Notes: generated from the letters alone by a model not told the origin. Positions 1-8,164 are shown, counted from the stretch's first letter. The stretch is 64,000 nt of DNA from JAGVNX01 sp035290965 (GCA_035290965.1 DATDTD010000064.1:1-64000); one strand, 5' to 3'. A program made the numbers and translations.

Positions 1-293
1 TGAAAGCCGATACAGTTGTTTTTTTGAACATGCCTACTGAAGCCGCACAGTCCCTGATGAACGGCAATGACAGGAAAAAATCCTACCGCAAGGGAAAGGA
101 AAAGGATTTGCACGAAGCAAACTCGGAATACCTGGAAAAGACTCGCAAAATTTATTCCCTGCTTGCAAAAAAGCACAACTGGATTGAAATCACATGCGCG
201 GAAAAAAAGCAGGGCTCCTGGGCTGTGAAGCCGATAGGGGCGGTTAACAAAGAGGTTCTTGAAAAACTCAGGGCAAGGCAAATTATTAAATAG
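1..293 (+). CDS. tmk: dTMP kinase, C-terminal part (5' end outside window)
   Basis: The frame is open from base 3 and ends at TAG 293, so this is the last ~96 residues of a gene that starts before the window. The pattern is that of the thymidylate kinase C-terminal half: a hydrophobic strand ending in LNMPTEAA (P-x-E-x-A), a basic LID-like segment with RKKSYRKGKEKDLHE, then a helix EYLEKTRKIYSLLAKKHNW and a final WIEI strand. Thymidylate kinase phosphorylates dTMP to dTDP in the cytoplasm. The P-loop lies outside the window, so the call rests on the C-terminal pattern only. Confidence 0.7.
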   Translation, partial: KADTVVFLNMPTEAAQSLMNGNDRKKSYRKGKEKDLHEANSEYLEKTRKIYSLLAKKHNWIEITCAEKKQGSWAVKPIGAVNKEVLEKLRARQIIK

Positions 294-325
294 TTGTTTT
301 CCGTTATTATTTCAGGTTTTTTTAT

Positions 326-1366
326 ATGGGCGCATACATTGACGGGGTAATCGAGTCCTTCAGGCATTCGCTTAATGTCCCGCTCTGGCTCTATTTCATG
401 CTCGTTACAATTATTTTCCTTATTGTTACGGGAATTGTCTGCATTGTTTTTCTGCTTCTGGGAATTTTCCTTGCTTCGGGAATTCTCGGTACTGACATTC
501 TGAAAATGATTTTGGATTTGGTTGCAGGCAATGCGGCCGGCTATTCCGCTCTTTTGGGCCTTTCTGCCGCCCTTACAATTCCTGCAGTCATTGCAAACCT
601 TGCAGTTGTATTCGTTGTTTTTTTCATTGCCTGGATTATTGTGGACCTTTTAATCGGCTCTTTTTTCGAGGCAGCGCTTTTTTTCCTTGCAAGGGATTCC
701 CTGCAGGGAGCAAAGCTTGACCTTGGAAGCGCATTTTCAAGCGCAAAGGAAAAATTCCTTGTTTTGTTCAAAGTCAGGGTCCTTGTAGGAATTTTCGTCT
801 CGATTTTGTCGCTCGTAATTTTTTCGCCACTGCTCGCTTCGATTCCCGCTTTAATGCAGCAAATGCCTTTGCTTTCAATGGCATCGGGCAATCCAGGAAC
901 TGCCAGCTCTGCAATGCTTGCATTCATTGGCTTTTTCCTGCTCGCTGCAGTGCTTTTCCTTGTACTGTTGCTGGTTCTTTTTTTCCTTTCCCCTTTCCTT
1001 ACTTTAATGGTGCCCACTGCAATTTTCTCAAAACTCGGGGCAGTCGATTCGATAAGGCGCACAATTGAAATAACAAAGGCAAAATACTGGGAATCCCTGG
1101 GATTTTTGCTCCTGTTCGGAGTTCTTGCAGGCATTGCCCTGTCTGTTTTCATAGCAATAATAATAGTCATTGAATTCCTGTCTATTTTTGCAATATTCTT
1201 CATTGCACTTGCTGTTTTCCTTGCAATAGTGCGCGTTGCACTTCAATTCGCTTTCGGCACTTGGATGAATGCCTGGACAACTCTCTCGCAGGTAATCCTC
1301 TACGACCTGAACTCCGGCCATGCAAAAAAACCTGCAAGAAAATCCTTTGTCGGCGGAACACGCTGA
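326..1366 (+). CDS. Polytopic membrane protein of unknown function
   Basis: 346 residues with about six to eight long hydrophobic helices and few charges outside short loops. No catalytic motif is visible. Its architecture resembles the shorter membrane protein at 62466-63239 (repeated helical pairs with a conserved amphipathic loop), so the two may be distant paralogues of an archaeal family annotated only as domain of unknown function. The start ATG follows CAGG and a T7 tract, the start signal seen at many genes here. It begins 32 bases after tmk and may be cotranscribed. Function unknown. Confidence 0.75.
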   Translation: MGAYIDGVIESFRHSLNVPLWLYFMLVTIIFLIVTGIVCIVFLLLGIFLASGILGTDILKMILDLVAGNAAGYSALLGLSAALTIPAVIANLAVVFVVFFIAWIIVDLLIGSFFEAALFFLARDSLQGAKLDLGSAFSSAKEKFLVLFKVRVLVGIFVSILSLVIFSPLLASIPALMQQMPLLSMASGNPGTASSAMLAFIGFFLLAAVLFLVLLLVLFFLSPFLTLMVPTAIFSKLGAVDSIRRTIEITKAKYWESLGFLLLFGVLAGIALSVFIAIIIVIEFLSIFAIFFIALAVFLAIVRVALQFAFGTWMNAWTTLSQVILYDLNSGHAKKPARKSFVGGTR

Positions 1367-1448
1367 TTCTTCTTCTGCCTGTTAACCCGCTTTTTGAAAA
1401 GGCAATCTTTAATATTCCAAAGCGCCTTAATTTAACGGAGCATCAACA

Positions 1449-1685
1449 ATGGCAGTGCCAAGAGACCTTAAAAAAATTCATGAAATCAAGCTTGTAAATG
1501 GAAAAATTGTCAGCATCACTAACTTTTCCCAGCTTGAGCGCCGCAGAATAAAACCGCATATCGGAAGGCTGCTTGGAAGCGGAAAATCAGTAACCGGGCA
1601 TGCATCCACGCTTTTTGTAGATCTCGGAGTTGAAAGCCGCAGCCTCGGGACAAGGCAGGGCAGCCGCAGAAGGCGCGGGCACTGA
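1449..1685 (+). CDS. Small basic protein, unknown
   Basis: 78 residues, strongly basic, ending in an arginine-rich tail (RQGSRRRRGH). A TATA-like TTTAATATTCCAAAG region lies about 40 bases upstream of the ATG. The first residues MAVPRDLKK resemble the starts of two other small basic proteins in the window (1737-2135 and 58171-58560). Size and charge fit a ribosomal or nucleic-acid-binding protein, but I cannot match it to any universal ribosomal protein. The close tandem position with the next gene suggests shared expression. Confidence 0.65.
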   Translation: MAVPRDLKKIHEIKLVNGKIVSITNFSQLERRRIKPHIGRLLGSGKSVTGHASTLFVDLGVESRSLGTRQGSRRRRGH

Positions 1686-1736
1686 TAAAAAGCAGTTTTT
1701 AATAATCCCGAAGCATATTAATTTACTGATTACAAA

Positions 1737-2135
1737 ATGCCCGTAACAAAAAACCGCAGAAGAACGCGTTCTGTTGTGCACATTAAGGGAAAAACCGCGG
1801 GCCTCGGGCGCCATGCAGTGCAGCCTTCTTCCGGCATGCATCCGCAAAAGCGCTTTCGCATGCTGCTTGGCGGTGCGCGCGGAATCACTGAAGAAAAGAG
1901 AAACCGCAACAGGCTTTTCAGGGCTGGAACTTCAATTGGACTGACGCGTGATTCTGCGAAAGCAATTGCCTTATTCAAGCCTTCACAGCGCGACATTGAT
2001 GCGGGTGTTTTCGGCGTAAAGGTAAGGCCAAAGCTAAACGAGATTGCCGACGCGAGAACAAAGGAAGCTGAAAAAAAATCTGCGCGAAGAAGGCGTTCAC
2101 AAATTTTTAAAAGATTCTTCCGCGGAAAAAAATAA
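1737..2135 (+). CDS. Basic protein, unknown, possible RNA/ribosome binder
   Basis: 132 residues, rich in Arg and Lys along its length, with a basic C-terminus (RRRRSQIFKRFFRGKK). No membrane segment, no zinc ligands, no catalytic motif. It follows the 78-residue basic protein by about 50 bases and has its own AT-rich upstream stretch (AAGCATATTAATTTAC). The composition suggests RNA or ribosome binding; this is inference from charge only. Confidence 0.65.
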   Translation: MPVTKNRRRTRSVVHIKGKTAGLGRHAVQPSSGMHPQKRFRMLLGGARGITEEKRNRNRLFRAGTSIGLTRDSAKAIALFKPSQRDIDAGVFGVKVRPKLNEIADARTKEAEKKSARRRRSQIFKRFFRGKK

Positions 2136-2163
2136 AATTTTTTCTGATTCAAGCGTCCTGCGC

Positions 2164-2745
2164 TTATTCTTTTGCCCTGAACATTTTTCCGTGCCCGGGA
2201 ATTATATAATCCGCTTTTTCCAGAATAAGTTTCCTGCTTTTCAGCAAATCCTTTTTGTTTTTTGCATAAGGATCTTTCAGGGACAATAATTCTTTCCTTC
2301 CTGTTTTCTGCTTCCCTGTTTCCCACCACCACAAATCAGCGGCAATTGCAACCACTCCCTTTTCTGTTTGCACAATCGGAGTTGCGTGCTCGTGCGCATG
2401 CCCCGGAGTTGGAACAACCTCTATTTCTGTTCCGGGAATTTTTCCCTTAAAAGAAATTTCCTTGTCCCCGCGGTAAATACTGTCCCCGTCCAAAATATCC
2501 TTTCCGGGAAAAAGCCTTATGTTCAGGATATGGTCAGGATGATAATGAGTCAAAAAAACAATGTCAATATTCTTTGGAGTTAAGCCTTCTTTTTTCAGGG
2601 CTTCCAGAAGCAGTTTTTCGTTGCAGCCCGGATCAACGATTATTTTTTTGCCGGAATCCTCAATCAGCACAGTGCTGCTTGTAGCTTCCAAAAAATCCTT
2701 TTGTTGGCGTGCATATCCCTCTACGAGAACTTTTACAACAGCCAT
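2164..2745 (-). CDS. MBL-fold metallo-hydrolase
   Basis: 193 residues. The metallo-beta-lactamase metal site is clear: THYHPDHI (HxHxDH), then a His in TPGHAHEH, an Asp in IAADLWWW, and a final His in IIPGHGK. The order and the total length match the small MBLAC1-like hydrolases. It probably hydrolyses a thioester, phosphodiester or ester bond using two metal ions; the substrate cannot be told. It is transcribed away from the tRNA region and converges with the gene ending at 2135. Confidence 0.85.
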   Translation of the reverse strand: MAVVKVLVEGYARQQKDFLEATSSTVLIEDSGKKIIVDPGCNEKLLLEALKKEGLTPKNIDIVFLTHYHPDHILNIRLFPGKDILDGDSIYRGDKEISFKGKIPGTEIEVVPTPGHAHEHATPIVQTEKGVVAIAADLWWWETGKQKTGRKELLSLKDPYAKNKKDLLKSRKLILEKADYIIPGHGKMFRAKE

Positions 2746-2756
2746 AAAACAAACCC

Positions 2757-2855
2757 AAATTATTCAGTTTGCAGTTTTACAATGTGAGCGAAGCGAACCC
2801 AATTTGCGGAGCAAATTGTTTCTTTCACAAGGCTTTCTTTTCCAAAGAAAGGCTT
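2757..2855. repeat. Intergenic palindromes beside tRNA-Gly
   Basis: Two small inverted repeats fill this gap. CAATTTGC-GGA-GCAAATTG is perfect at 2800-2818. CTTTCTTT-TCC-AAAGAAAG is nearly adjacent to the tRNA 3' end. The second has the same C/T arm and G/A arm composition as the larger hairpins upstream of each tRNA. They could be tRNA 3' processing or termination structures, or relics of a small repeat family. Confidence 0.5.
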
Positions 2856-2926
2856 TGCGGGTGCCGGGAATTGGACCCGGGCCTCGACCTTGGCAAGGTC
2901 GTGTCAAACCACTAGACCACACCCGC
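2856..2926 (-). tRNA. tRNA-Gly (GCC)
   Basis: Read on the minus strand, the acceptor arms GCGGGTG and CACCCGC pair perfectly. The D arm contains GGTCTAGTGG. The anticodon stem CGACC/GGTCG encloses the loop TTGCCAA with anticodon GCC. The T arm is CCCGGGTCCAATTCCCGG-like. The discriminator is A. CCA is not encoded, as expected where a CCA-adding enzyme is present (24066-25439). Confidence 0.95.
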
Positions 2927-2933
2927 ACCTGCC

Positions 2934-2962
2934 TTTTCTTTTCTTTGCGAAAGAAAAGAAAA
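2934..2962. repeat. Perfect T/C-A/G hairpin upstream of tRNA-Gly
   Basis: Thirteen-base arms TTTTCTTTTCTTT and the exact complement around a GCG loop. It is followed by TGTAAGTTGCC and AAAGAAAAGAAA. The same arrangement recurs at 3149-3181 upstream of tRNA-Val. It lies on the 5' side of the tRNA on the tRNA strand. Confidence 0.7.
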
Positions 2963-3071
2963 TGTAAGTTGCCAAAAGAAAAGAAACCTCCTCAAGCTGC
3001 CTAAAGAAAAGAAAAATTTCTTTGGCGCCTAGATACTTTTTTCCCGACAAGGATTTTAAAGCAATTGTGCA

Positions 3072-3144
3072 TGGGCCCGGTGAGAATTGGACTCACGGTC
3101 TCCACCTTGTAAGGGTGGCGTCATAACCACTAGACCACGGGCCC
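3072..3144 (-). tRNA. tRNA-Val (TAC)
   Basis: Minus strand. The acceptor stem GGGCCCG/CGGGCCC is perfect and the D arm contains GGTCTAGTGG. The anticodon stem CCACC/GGTGG encloses CTTACAA with anticodon TAC. The T arm GTGAGTCCAATTCTCAC is intact and the discriminator is A. No intron. Confidence 0.95.
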
Positions 3145-3148
3145 TGCC

Positions 3149-3181
3149 CTTTCTTTTCTTTTTGCGAAAAAGAAAAGAAAG
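3149..3181. repeat. Perfect T/C-A/G hairpin upstream of tRNA-Val
   Basis: Fifteen-base arms CTTTCTTTTCTTTTT and the exact complement around GCG, followed by TGTAAGCTGCCC and AAAGAAAAGAAA. This is a near copy of the element at 2934-2962 with two more base pairs. The stretch from 3182 to 3290 holds further short A/G-rich pieces of the same composition and no gene. Confidence 0.7.
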
Positions 3182-3299
3182 TGTAAGCTGCCCAAAGAAA
3201 AGAAAAAACCTGAATCTTTGGCAAACAAACTTTCCTTTTCCGAAAGAAAAGAACAATTTTGGCAATATGTGCTGTTGCTAAAGAAAAAGGCTGTGGGGA

Positions 3300-3312
3300 A
3301 ATATTTAAATAC
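3300..3312 (+). promoter_or_regulatory. TATA-like promoter element
   Basis: ATATTTAAATAC lies about 30 bases before a GGTGAT ribosome-binding site and the TTG start at 3343. Spacing fits an archaeal TATA box with initiation around 3330. Confidence 0.5.
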
Positions 3313-3342
3313 AAATAATGCCTTATAGGTTTAGGTGATTTT

Positions 3343-3756
3343 TTGAAAGATGTTTTTTGCTGTGCTAACAATTTCTATTTGATGCGCCTGATAGGCGCTT
3401 TGGTCATAATTGTGGGATTTGCGTTATTGAGCGGTGCAGTCCTGAATTCTTCGGATTCATGGAGGGCGGTAAACGATTATTCTGGATGCGTTGCAAGCCT
3501 TTCTGCGGATGCCCCTGATTATTCGCAGCTGCGCCTGACTTACTGCCAGCAGTCAATCTATAATATTACAGGCGTACAGATGCTTGCACAGCCTTTGACA
3601 AAGAGCTTTCAGGCACAGGTTCTTCTTACTGCGGTAGTAAAGATATTTGCTTCAATTGCAATAATCTTCTTGGGAGTATGGCTTTACAGGCCTTTTTCAA
3701 GGATGAGGGCAATGCATGCGCAGGCGCATGCAGAGCAAAGGCACCACAGAAAATAA
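3343..3756 (+). CDS. Small membrane protein, unknown
   Basis: 137 residues with two membrane helices (about residues 14-33 and 94-116) and a loop between them with three Cys, two of them separated by ~25 residues and possibly disulphide-bonded outside the cell. The C-terminal tail is His-rich (MHAQAHAEQRHHRK). I place the start at TTG 3343 because GGTGAT, complementary to the archaeal 16S 3' end, sits six bases upstream; ATG 3382 is an alternative. Function unknown. Confidence 0.65.
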   Translation: MKDVFCCANNFYLMRLIGALVIIVGFALLSGAVLNSSDSWRAVNDYSGCVASLSADAPDYSQLRLTYCQQSIYNITGVQMLAQPLTKSFQAQVLLTAVVKIFASIAIIFLGVWLYRPFSRMRAMHAQAHAEQRHHRK

Positions 3757-3844
3757 GAAGAAAGGCAATTGCTCTTTTTCCTTTTTCTTTATTTTTAATT
3801 CCTTCAGCGGAGCAATTGCTTTTTTTGCAGAACCTTTGCAGCAA

Positions 3845-5206
3845 TTAAGCCATTGTAACTACTTTTACTTTTTCAGAGTTTTCAAGGCGGCCTTTTTTCA
3901 CTCCAACCAAGCATTCAATGTTGTTTTCCTGTGCAGCATCGACAAGCCTTTTCGTTACTATGCCGTCGAAAACAACTGCTTTTGTTGCAGGATTTTTGTG
4001 CATTTCGTCAAGAAGGTCTCTTACGCTTACTTCCTTTATTGTGTTGTTTTTTTCATCGAGAAACCTTGCCTTCAGGGAATTTTTGAGTTCCTGCATTATT
4101 GGCCCGAATTTCTGGTTTTCTTCCTGCGAAGCCGCAGGGCGAAGCTCTTCAAAAGAAGGCATTGCCCGAGGAGCGCCGTCAAATTCAAAGGGCTTTTCAA
4201 AAGGCCTTTCAAAGCTCCTGTGTTCAAACCTTTCCCGCGGCCTTTCCGAAAAATTTCCGCGCATAGGCGGCCTTCTTCCACTGCGCTGCGGCATTCCCCT
4301 TCCTCTGGTGTTTGGCTTGAATTCCCTCTGCGGAAATCTCCTAGGCGGGGGCCTGCTTGAATATTCCCGGTTTTCCATTTCACCTGAAAATCTGTACATT
4401 GCAACGGGAATTTTTCTTGCCAAACTCAAAAGAATTTCTTTTCTTGCAAGTTCCTCAACTTCTTTTCCATCGGGTGCCTTTGCAATGAATTCAATTGTTG
4501 CAGTCTGAACAAGCTGCCTTGCAATCAAATCCCCGCCCCGATCTCCGTCAACAAAAACAGTGATGTGCTTTTTTTTGCTGAGCTCTATTATTGTGGGAGA
4601 GATTTTTGCGCCGTTCATTCCGATAACGTTTTTGATGTTGCTTTTCAAAAGGTTTACAACATCCGCCCTTCCTTCAACAACAATTACCTGTTCGTTTGTT
4701 TCAACTTCCGGCCCTGCAGGAAGCTTTTCCTCTCCGAATTCGACTATTTCCGCTGTTCTCTTGTCCTCCATTATGCCTGTTGCTATTTCCTGGCTTTGGG
4801 GCATTTCAGAGGTTAAGTTCTGGAGCAATTGCTTTGCCCTTTCCGCGAGTGCGCTTCTTTTCACTGCCCTTGTGTCTTCTATTTTTTCGATTTCGAATTT
4901 TGATTCATAAGGGCCTACCTTGTCAACGCTTTCAACGCACGCCGCAAGCATGCTTGTTTTTACCATGTCCATGCTGCTGGGGGCTGTCAAGGTACCGTTT
5001 GTTTTTCCCATCTGGATTTCGAATTCAACGTCAATCCTTCCTATTTTTCCGGATTGCTGAAGTTCTTTCAGATCCATGTCTTCGCCTAACAGCCCTTCTG
5101 ACTGCCCGAAAACCGCGCCTATAATATCGTGTTTTTCTACTATTCCCTGTATTTCGAATTTTGCTTTTATCAGATACTTAAAAGTGTTCAAGTATGTCTT
5201 TGCCAT
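3845..5206 (-). CDS. dnaG: Archaeal DnaG-type primase/exosome protein
   Basis: 453 residues starting at MAKTYLNTFKY; the upstream in-frame extension does not belong to the family. The Toprim signature is present: VVEGRADV near residue 180 and VFVDGDRGGD near residue 223, with the Gly-rich NVIGMNGAKI between them. The archaeal C-terminal domain ends in VKVVTMA. Between the core and that domain (about residues 280-350) is a long Arg/Pro/Phe-rich linker. Archaeal DnaG associates with the RNA exosome and can make primers in vitro; which role dominates here is not visible. Confidence 0.92.
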   Translation of the reverse strand: MAKTYLNTFKYLIKAKFEIQGIVEKHDIIGAVFGQSEGLLGEDMDLKELQQSGKIGRIDVEFEIQMGKTNGTLTAPSSMDMVKTSMLAACVESVDKVGPYESKFEIEKIEDTRAVKRSALAERAKQLLQNLTSEMPQSQEIATGIMEDKRTAEIVEFGEEKLPAGPEVETNEQVIVVEGRADVVNLLKSNIKNVIGMNGAKISPTIIELSKKKHITVFVDGDRGGDLIARQLVQTATIEFIAKAPDGKEVEELARKEILLSLARKIPVAMYRFSGEMENREYSSRPPPRRFPQREFKPNTRGRGMPQRSGRRPPMRGNFSERPRERFEHRSFERPFEKPFEFDGAPRAMPSFEELRPAASQEENQKFGPIMQELKNSLKARFLDEKNNTIKEVSVRDLLDEMHKNPATKAVVFDGIVTKRLVDAAQENNIECLVGVKKGRLENSEKVKVVTMA

Positions 5207-5247
5207 TAAATACCACTTCCGTGAAAATTTTACTAGAATCAGAGCAA

Positions 5248-5505
5248 TCAATGCAGGATTTTTTCAAGGGCTTCCTGTTCCGGGAGATTTATCAAAATTT
5301 TTTTCCGCGGACTTTTAAAGCCCTGAATAATTCTTGCATTTGTTTTAAGTTTTTTTTCGAGTTCTTTTATAACTTCAAGATTCGCCCTGTTTTTTTCCGC
5401 AGGGCTTTTAACCTTGATTTTGAGTTCTTTGCTTGAATCAAACCCCGCGATTTCAAACCTGCGCGAGTTTGGGATTATTTTTGCCTTCAAAACAAAATTT
5501 TCCAT
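5248..5505 (-). CDS. DUF167 (YggU/UPF0235) family protein
   Basis: 85 residues from ATG 5505 (GGTTTT just upstream). The family pattern is present: a strand with IIPNSRRFEI, LKIKVKSPAEKNRANLEVI, and a C-terminal helix. The PAEKNRAN segment is the conserved core of this small alpha/beta family. Function of the family is not known. It lies upstream of dnaG on the same strand with a 41-base gap and may be cotranscribed. Confidence 0.85.
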   Translation of the reverse strand: MENFVLKAKIIPNSRRFEIAGFDSSKELKIKVKSPAEKNRANLEVIKELEKKLKTNARIIQGFKSPRKKILINLPEQEALEKILH

Positions 5506-5648
5506 AAAACCATTCAAAAAAAAATTTAACAAATTTTTTTTGCAGCACTGCTTTTTTTGTGCAATGCCTGCCAATTGCTCTAATCCTGAAAAAATTTGTT
5601 GAAAGCAAAGAATATTAATATATGCCTTTTCATGCTCCAATTCCCAGA

Positions 5649-6053
5649 ATGACAAGATACGCAAAAGGAGCCAATGCAGAGAGAGAACTCGTGCATCTTT
5701 TATTCGACAAGGGATTCAGCGTTATCCGCACTGCAGGAAGCGGAAAAACCTCTCTTCCCGCCCCTGACATAATCGCAATGAAACCCAGCAAGCACCTTGC
5801 CTTTGAATGCAAGGCATGGGCATCCAACAACCTTTCAATTCCAGTTGCTTCCATGGAAGAATTCCTTTCCTGGTGCACGCGCGCAGGAGTAGAGGCAATT
5901 ATTGCATGGAAATATCCCAGAAAAGGATGGTTTTTCCTAAAGCCCGAAATGCTGCACAACACAGGCAAGTATTATGCTATTTCAAAAAAAGACGCAGAGC
6001 GCCATAACCAGTACCTTGAGGTTGTAACAGGAATACAGGCGCAGCTGAAATGA
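5649..6053 (+). CDS. hjc: Holliday junction resolvase Hjc
   Basis: 134 residues. The nuclease core shows GANAERELV (Glu), RTAGSGKTSLPAPDI (Asp) and FECKAW (E-x-K), the archaeal Hjc order. It cuts four-way DNA junctions during recombination. I choose ATG 5649 because a TATA-like AATATTAATATATG centred near 5613 predicts initiation around 5640, making the upstream ATG at 5622 untranscribed; this gives a nearly leaderless message. Divergent from the DUF167-dnaG unit. Confidence 0.9.
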   Translation: MTRYAKGANAERELVHLLFDKGFSVIRTAGSGKTSLPAPDIIAMKPSKHLAFECKAWASNNLSIPVASMEEFLSWCTRAGVEAIIAWKYPRKGWFFLKPEMLHNTGKYYAISKKDAERHNQYLEVVTGIQAQLK

Positions 6054-6116
6054 AGCGCAAAAACAGGCTGCCTCCTTGTCGAAAGAATTATAAACAACCT
6101 GTAACTTTATACTAAA

Positions 6117-6491
6117 ATGCAGGGCAAAGAAAAGATTTTGGCTTTGGGCATTGCGTTAATATTGTTCTTTTTAGCATCAAACATTGTTAGCCAAATTTTT
6201 AAAACAACAGATTATAGTTCAATGCAGGCAAATGCCTTGTATACTGCAGTAACTCTTGTGGCAATAGGCTTGGTTGCAATGCTTCTTGGGGCGTTCCTCA
6301 TAAAAGTAGAATCCATTAGTACGGGCTTGATGGGAGGAAGTGTCCTGATTCTGATTTACGGAGGTGGCTGGTATTATGTACTGTCCCAAAACCAGCTTGA
6401 AAAAACTGTTTTGCTTGCAATAGTTTTTATAGTTCTGGTTGCGGTGGGGTATTTGAAATTCTCCAAAAAAGGCAAATCGGATTCCAAATAA
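6117..6491 (+). CDS. Four-helix membrane protein, unknown
   Basis: 124 residues with four hydrophobic helices and a short lysine-rich C-terminal tail (KFSKKGKSDSK), likely cytoplasmic. No functional motif. A TATA-like AATTATAAAC lies about 30 bases upstream of the ATG. Function unknown. Confidence 0.65.
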   Translation: MQGKEKILALGIALILFFLASNIVSQIFKTTDYSSMQANALYTAVTLVAIGLVAMLLGAFLIKVESISTGLMGGSVLILIYGGGWYYVLSQNQLEKTVLLAIVFIVLVAVGYLKFSKKGKSDSK

Positions 6492-6559
6492 CCGCGCATA
6501 GTTTCTTTTTTAATCCTTTTTTTGCACAATTTATTTCATTGGTTAAAAACGGTTTTTTT

Positions 6560-6706
6560 ATGCGTGTTCCCCTCGATGATGTGATTAACGAAGTAAAGTT
6601 CCGCCTTGAGAACAACAAGGACGGCCTGCGCACAAAGATTCTCCTGCAGGAAGCCTTGCAGGCGCTTGAGGGCTACAAAAGCCTGCTTGAACAGAAAAAA
6701 CTTTGA
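6560..6706 (+). CDS. 48-residue small protein, unknown
   Basis: An ATG at 6560 preceded by GG and T7 (the start signal seen at other genes here) opens 48 codons ending at TGA 6706. The peptide begins MRVPLDDVINEVKFRLE and is predicted to be two amphipathic helices with alternating acid and base; it has no Cys and no membrane segment. The start signal and codon use resemble the neighbours, so I think it is a real gene. It ends nine bases before the first 34-bp repeat. Confidence 0.55.
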   Translation: MRVPLDDVINEVKFRLENNKDGLRTKILLQEALQALEGYKSLLEQKKL

Positions 6707-6714
6707 CAACAAGT

Positions 6715-6748
6715 ACTAATTTTAACTAAATTAGTAGCTATTAGTATT
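6715..6748 (+). repeat. 34-bp repeat, copy 1 (downstream of fic)
   Basis: An imperfect palindrome ACTAATTTTA...AAATTAGTAG followed by a third half-site ATTAGTATT. The same 34-base unit occurs in the same orientation at 8112 and 8165, on the other side of the Fic gene. It begins right after CAACAAGT, which resembles the CAACT before the other two copies. Confidence 0.8.
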
Positions 6749-6754
6749 TGGTTT

Positions 6755-8095
6755 TCAAGTAGTCTTGATTTTCTCTTCGAATTGGGCTGATTTGTAGAAA
6801 AGGAACTGTTTTTGTTTTTTTTGATAAGCAAGGTATCCCTTTTTTGCAAGGTCCAGCAAATCTGTTCTTGCTGTTTGATAAGTGACATTGTATTTTGTTT
6901 GTGTTTCTTGGATGGTAATTATTTTTTCCGGTTCTTCGATAAAGTCTTTTAGTATAAGTGATTGTCTGAGGCTTAGGTGTTTTGCTACTTTGGTCATGAG
7001 CTGGAGCGCTTCGGTGCGCTCTTTTTGTTTTTGTTTAAGATAGTCATCCAATTCGTTAATTGCCTTTGCGATTGCTTCCAGATTGTAATGAATAAAGTAA
7101 TTAAGGTCTAATTCGTCATTTTCAGTATAGAGATAAGCTTTGGCATATTGTGTGTACGCCCTTTTGATTATTCTTGATATGGGCATATATTCGAAAGTCC
7201 AGTATCCTGCCTTTAAACACGACCAATAAAAAATTGCTCTTGCAGTTCTTCCATTTCCATCTTCGAACGGGTGGATGTATCCGATTAGAAAATGCAGGGC
7301 AATTGCTTTTATTATCGGGTGAATGAAGGGGCTTTGCGAATTTGCAAGATCGCAAAAGTCTTGCATTAATTGGGGTATTTTGTTTGCATTTGGCGGCACG
7401 TGCATTATTTCTCCTGTAAGGGAGTCTTCGACAGTTATATCGTTGCTTTGCCGGAATTTTCCTTCGGCACTTTGGTTTGATAGAGTTCCATTTGTCATTT
7501 TTTTGTGAATGGATAAAACTGCATTTTGAGTGAGTTGTTTATTTTTTTGGTCGTTTGATTCGAATAGTTCTTTTATGAAAGTGATTGTTTGATAATTGTT
7601 GTAAATCATTTGTTCTGAATTGCTTTTGGGTTTTCTCCTTGTACGGAGCATTTCTTTGGCAACTTTTCGAGTGGTCATGGCTCCTTCCATCTGGCTCGAG
7701 GCAATGGCTTCTTCCATCAAGGAATTGATTAAATATTTTTTCCGTTCGCCTGCCTGAAATCTTCCCAAGGACGATTCTGACCCGATTATTAGCCCTGCGT
7801 GCGAGTCGATGAAGTGGAGTTTTTCCTGTGCTATTTCAGTTAGAAAGTAGTTAAATGTTATTTCCCCTATTTTTATGTGCTTGTATTGCTGGGTTCTAAA
7901 AAGTTTTATAATGGCCCAAAGTTTTTTGTAATCTATCGGCAGGCCAGAAAAATGATACTTAAGCTCTTCCCAGTACAGATATTTGGATAAGGCATTTTTT
8001 ACTGCATTGGCTATTTGAACATTGTCAAGTAATCCTGGAAATTCAGGGCTGAGGGGTTCGCTTTTCCAATTAGGCGGATTTTCAGGTTTTTTCAT
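6755..8095 (-). CDS. Fic/DOC family protein with winged-helix tail
   Basis: 446 residues. The Fic catalytic motif HPFEDGNGR is complete at residues 275-283, and the inhibitory helix motif SSQMEG is at 133-138, upstream of the core as in class II Fic proteins. A Fic/DOC N-terminal domain occupies about residues 20-150. The last ~70 residues form a winged helix (SLRQSLILKDF...VTYQTARTDLLDLAKKGYL). Fic enzymes usually transfer AMP from ATP to hydroxyl side chains; the winged helix suggests DNA binding and autoregulation. The gene is AT-rich and flanked by 34-bp repeats, suggesting acquisition. Confidence 0.93.
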   Translation of the reverse strand: MKKPENPPNWKSEPLSPEFPGLLDNVQIANAVKNALSKYLYWEELKYHFSGLPIDYKKLWAIIKLFRTQQYKHIKIGEITFNYFLTEIAQEKLHFIDSHAGLIIGSESSLGRFQAGERKKYLINSLMEEAIASSQMEGAMTTRKVAKEMLRTRRKPKSNSEQMIYNNYQTITFIKELFESNDQKNKQLTQNAVLSIHKKMTNGTLSNQSAEGKFRQSNDITVEDSLTGEIMHVPPNANKIPQLMQDFCDLANSQSPFIHPIIKAIALHFLIGYIHPFEDGNGRTARAIFYWSCLKAGYWTFEYMPISRIIKRAYTQYAKAYLYTENDELDLNYFIHYNLEAIAKAINELDDYLKQKQKERTEALQLMTKVAKHLSLRQSLILKDFIEEPEKIITIQETQTKYNVTYQTARTDLLDLAKKGYLAYQKKQKQFLFYKSAQFEEKIKTT

Positions 8096-8111
8096 AATAA
8101 TCGCAGCAACT

Positions 8112-8145
8112 ACTAATTTTAAATAAATTAGTAGATATTAGTATT
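8112..8145 (+). repeat. 34-bp repeat, copy 2 (upstream of fic)
   Basis: Same 34-base unit as 6715-6748, with about three differences: palindrome ACTAATTTTA...AAATTAGTAG and then ATTAGTATT. It lies 17 bases upstream of the Fic start codon, so it covers the likely promoter. Confidence 0.8.
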
Positions 8146-8164
8146 AAAAAGCCGTATGCCAACT

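Noticed and set aside
541..1203. Long minus-strand open frame of 220 codons
   Set aside because: It lies antisense within the membrane-protein gene and its translation is Ser/Lys/Thr-rich without any family pattern; it is a shadow of hydrophobic codons on the other strand.
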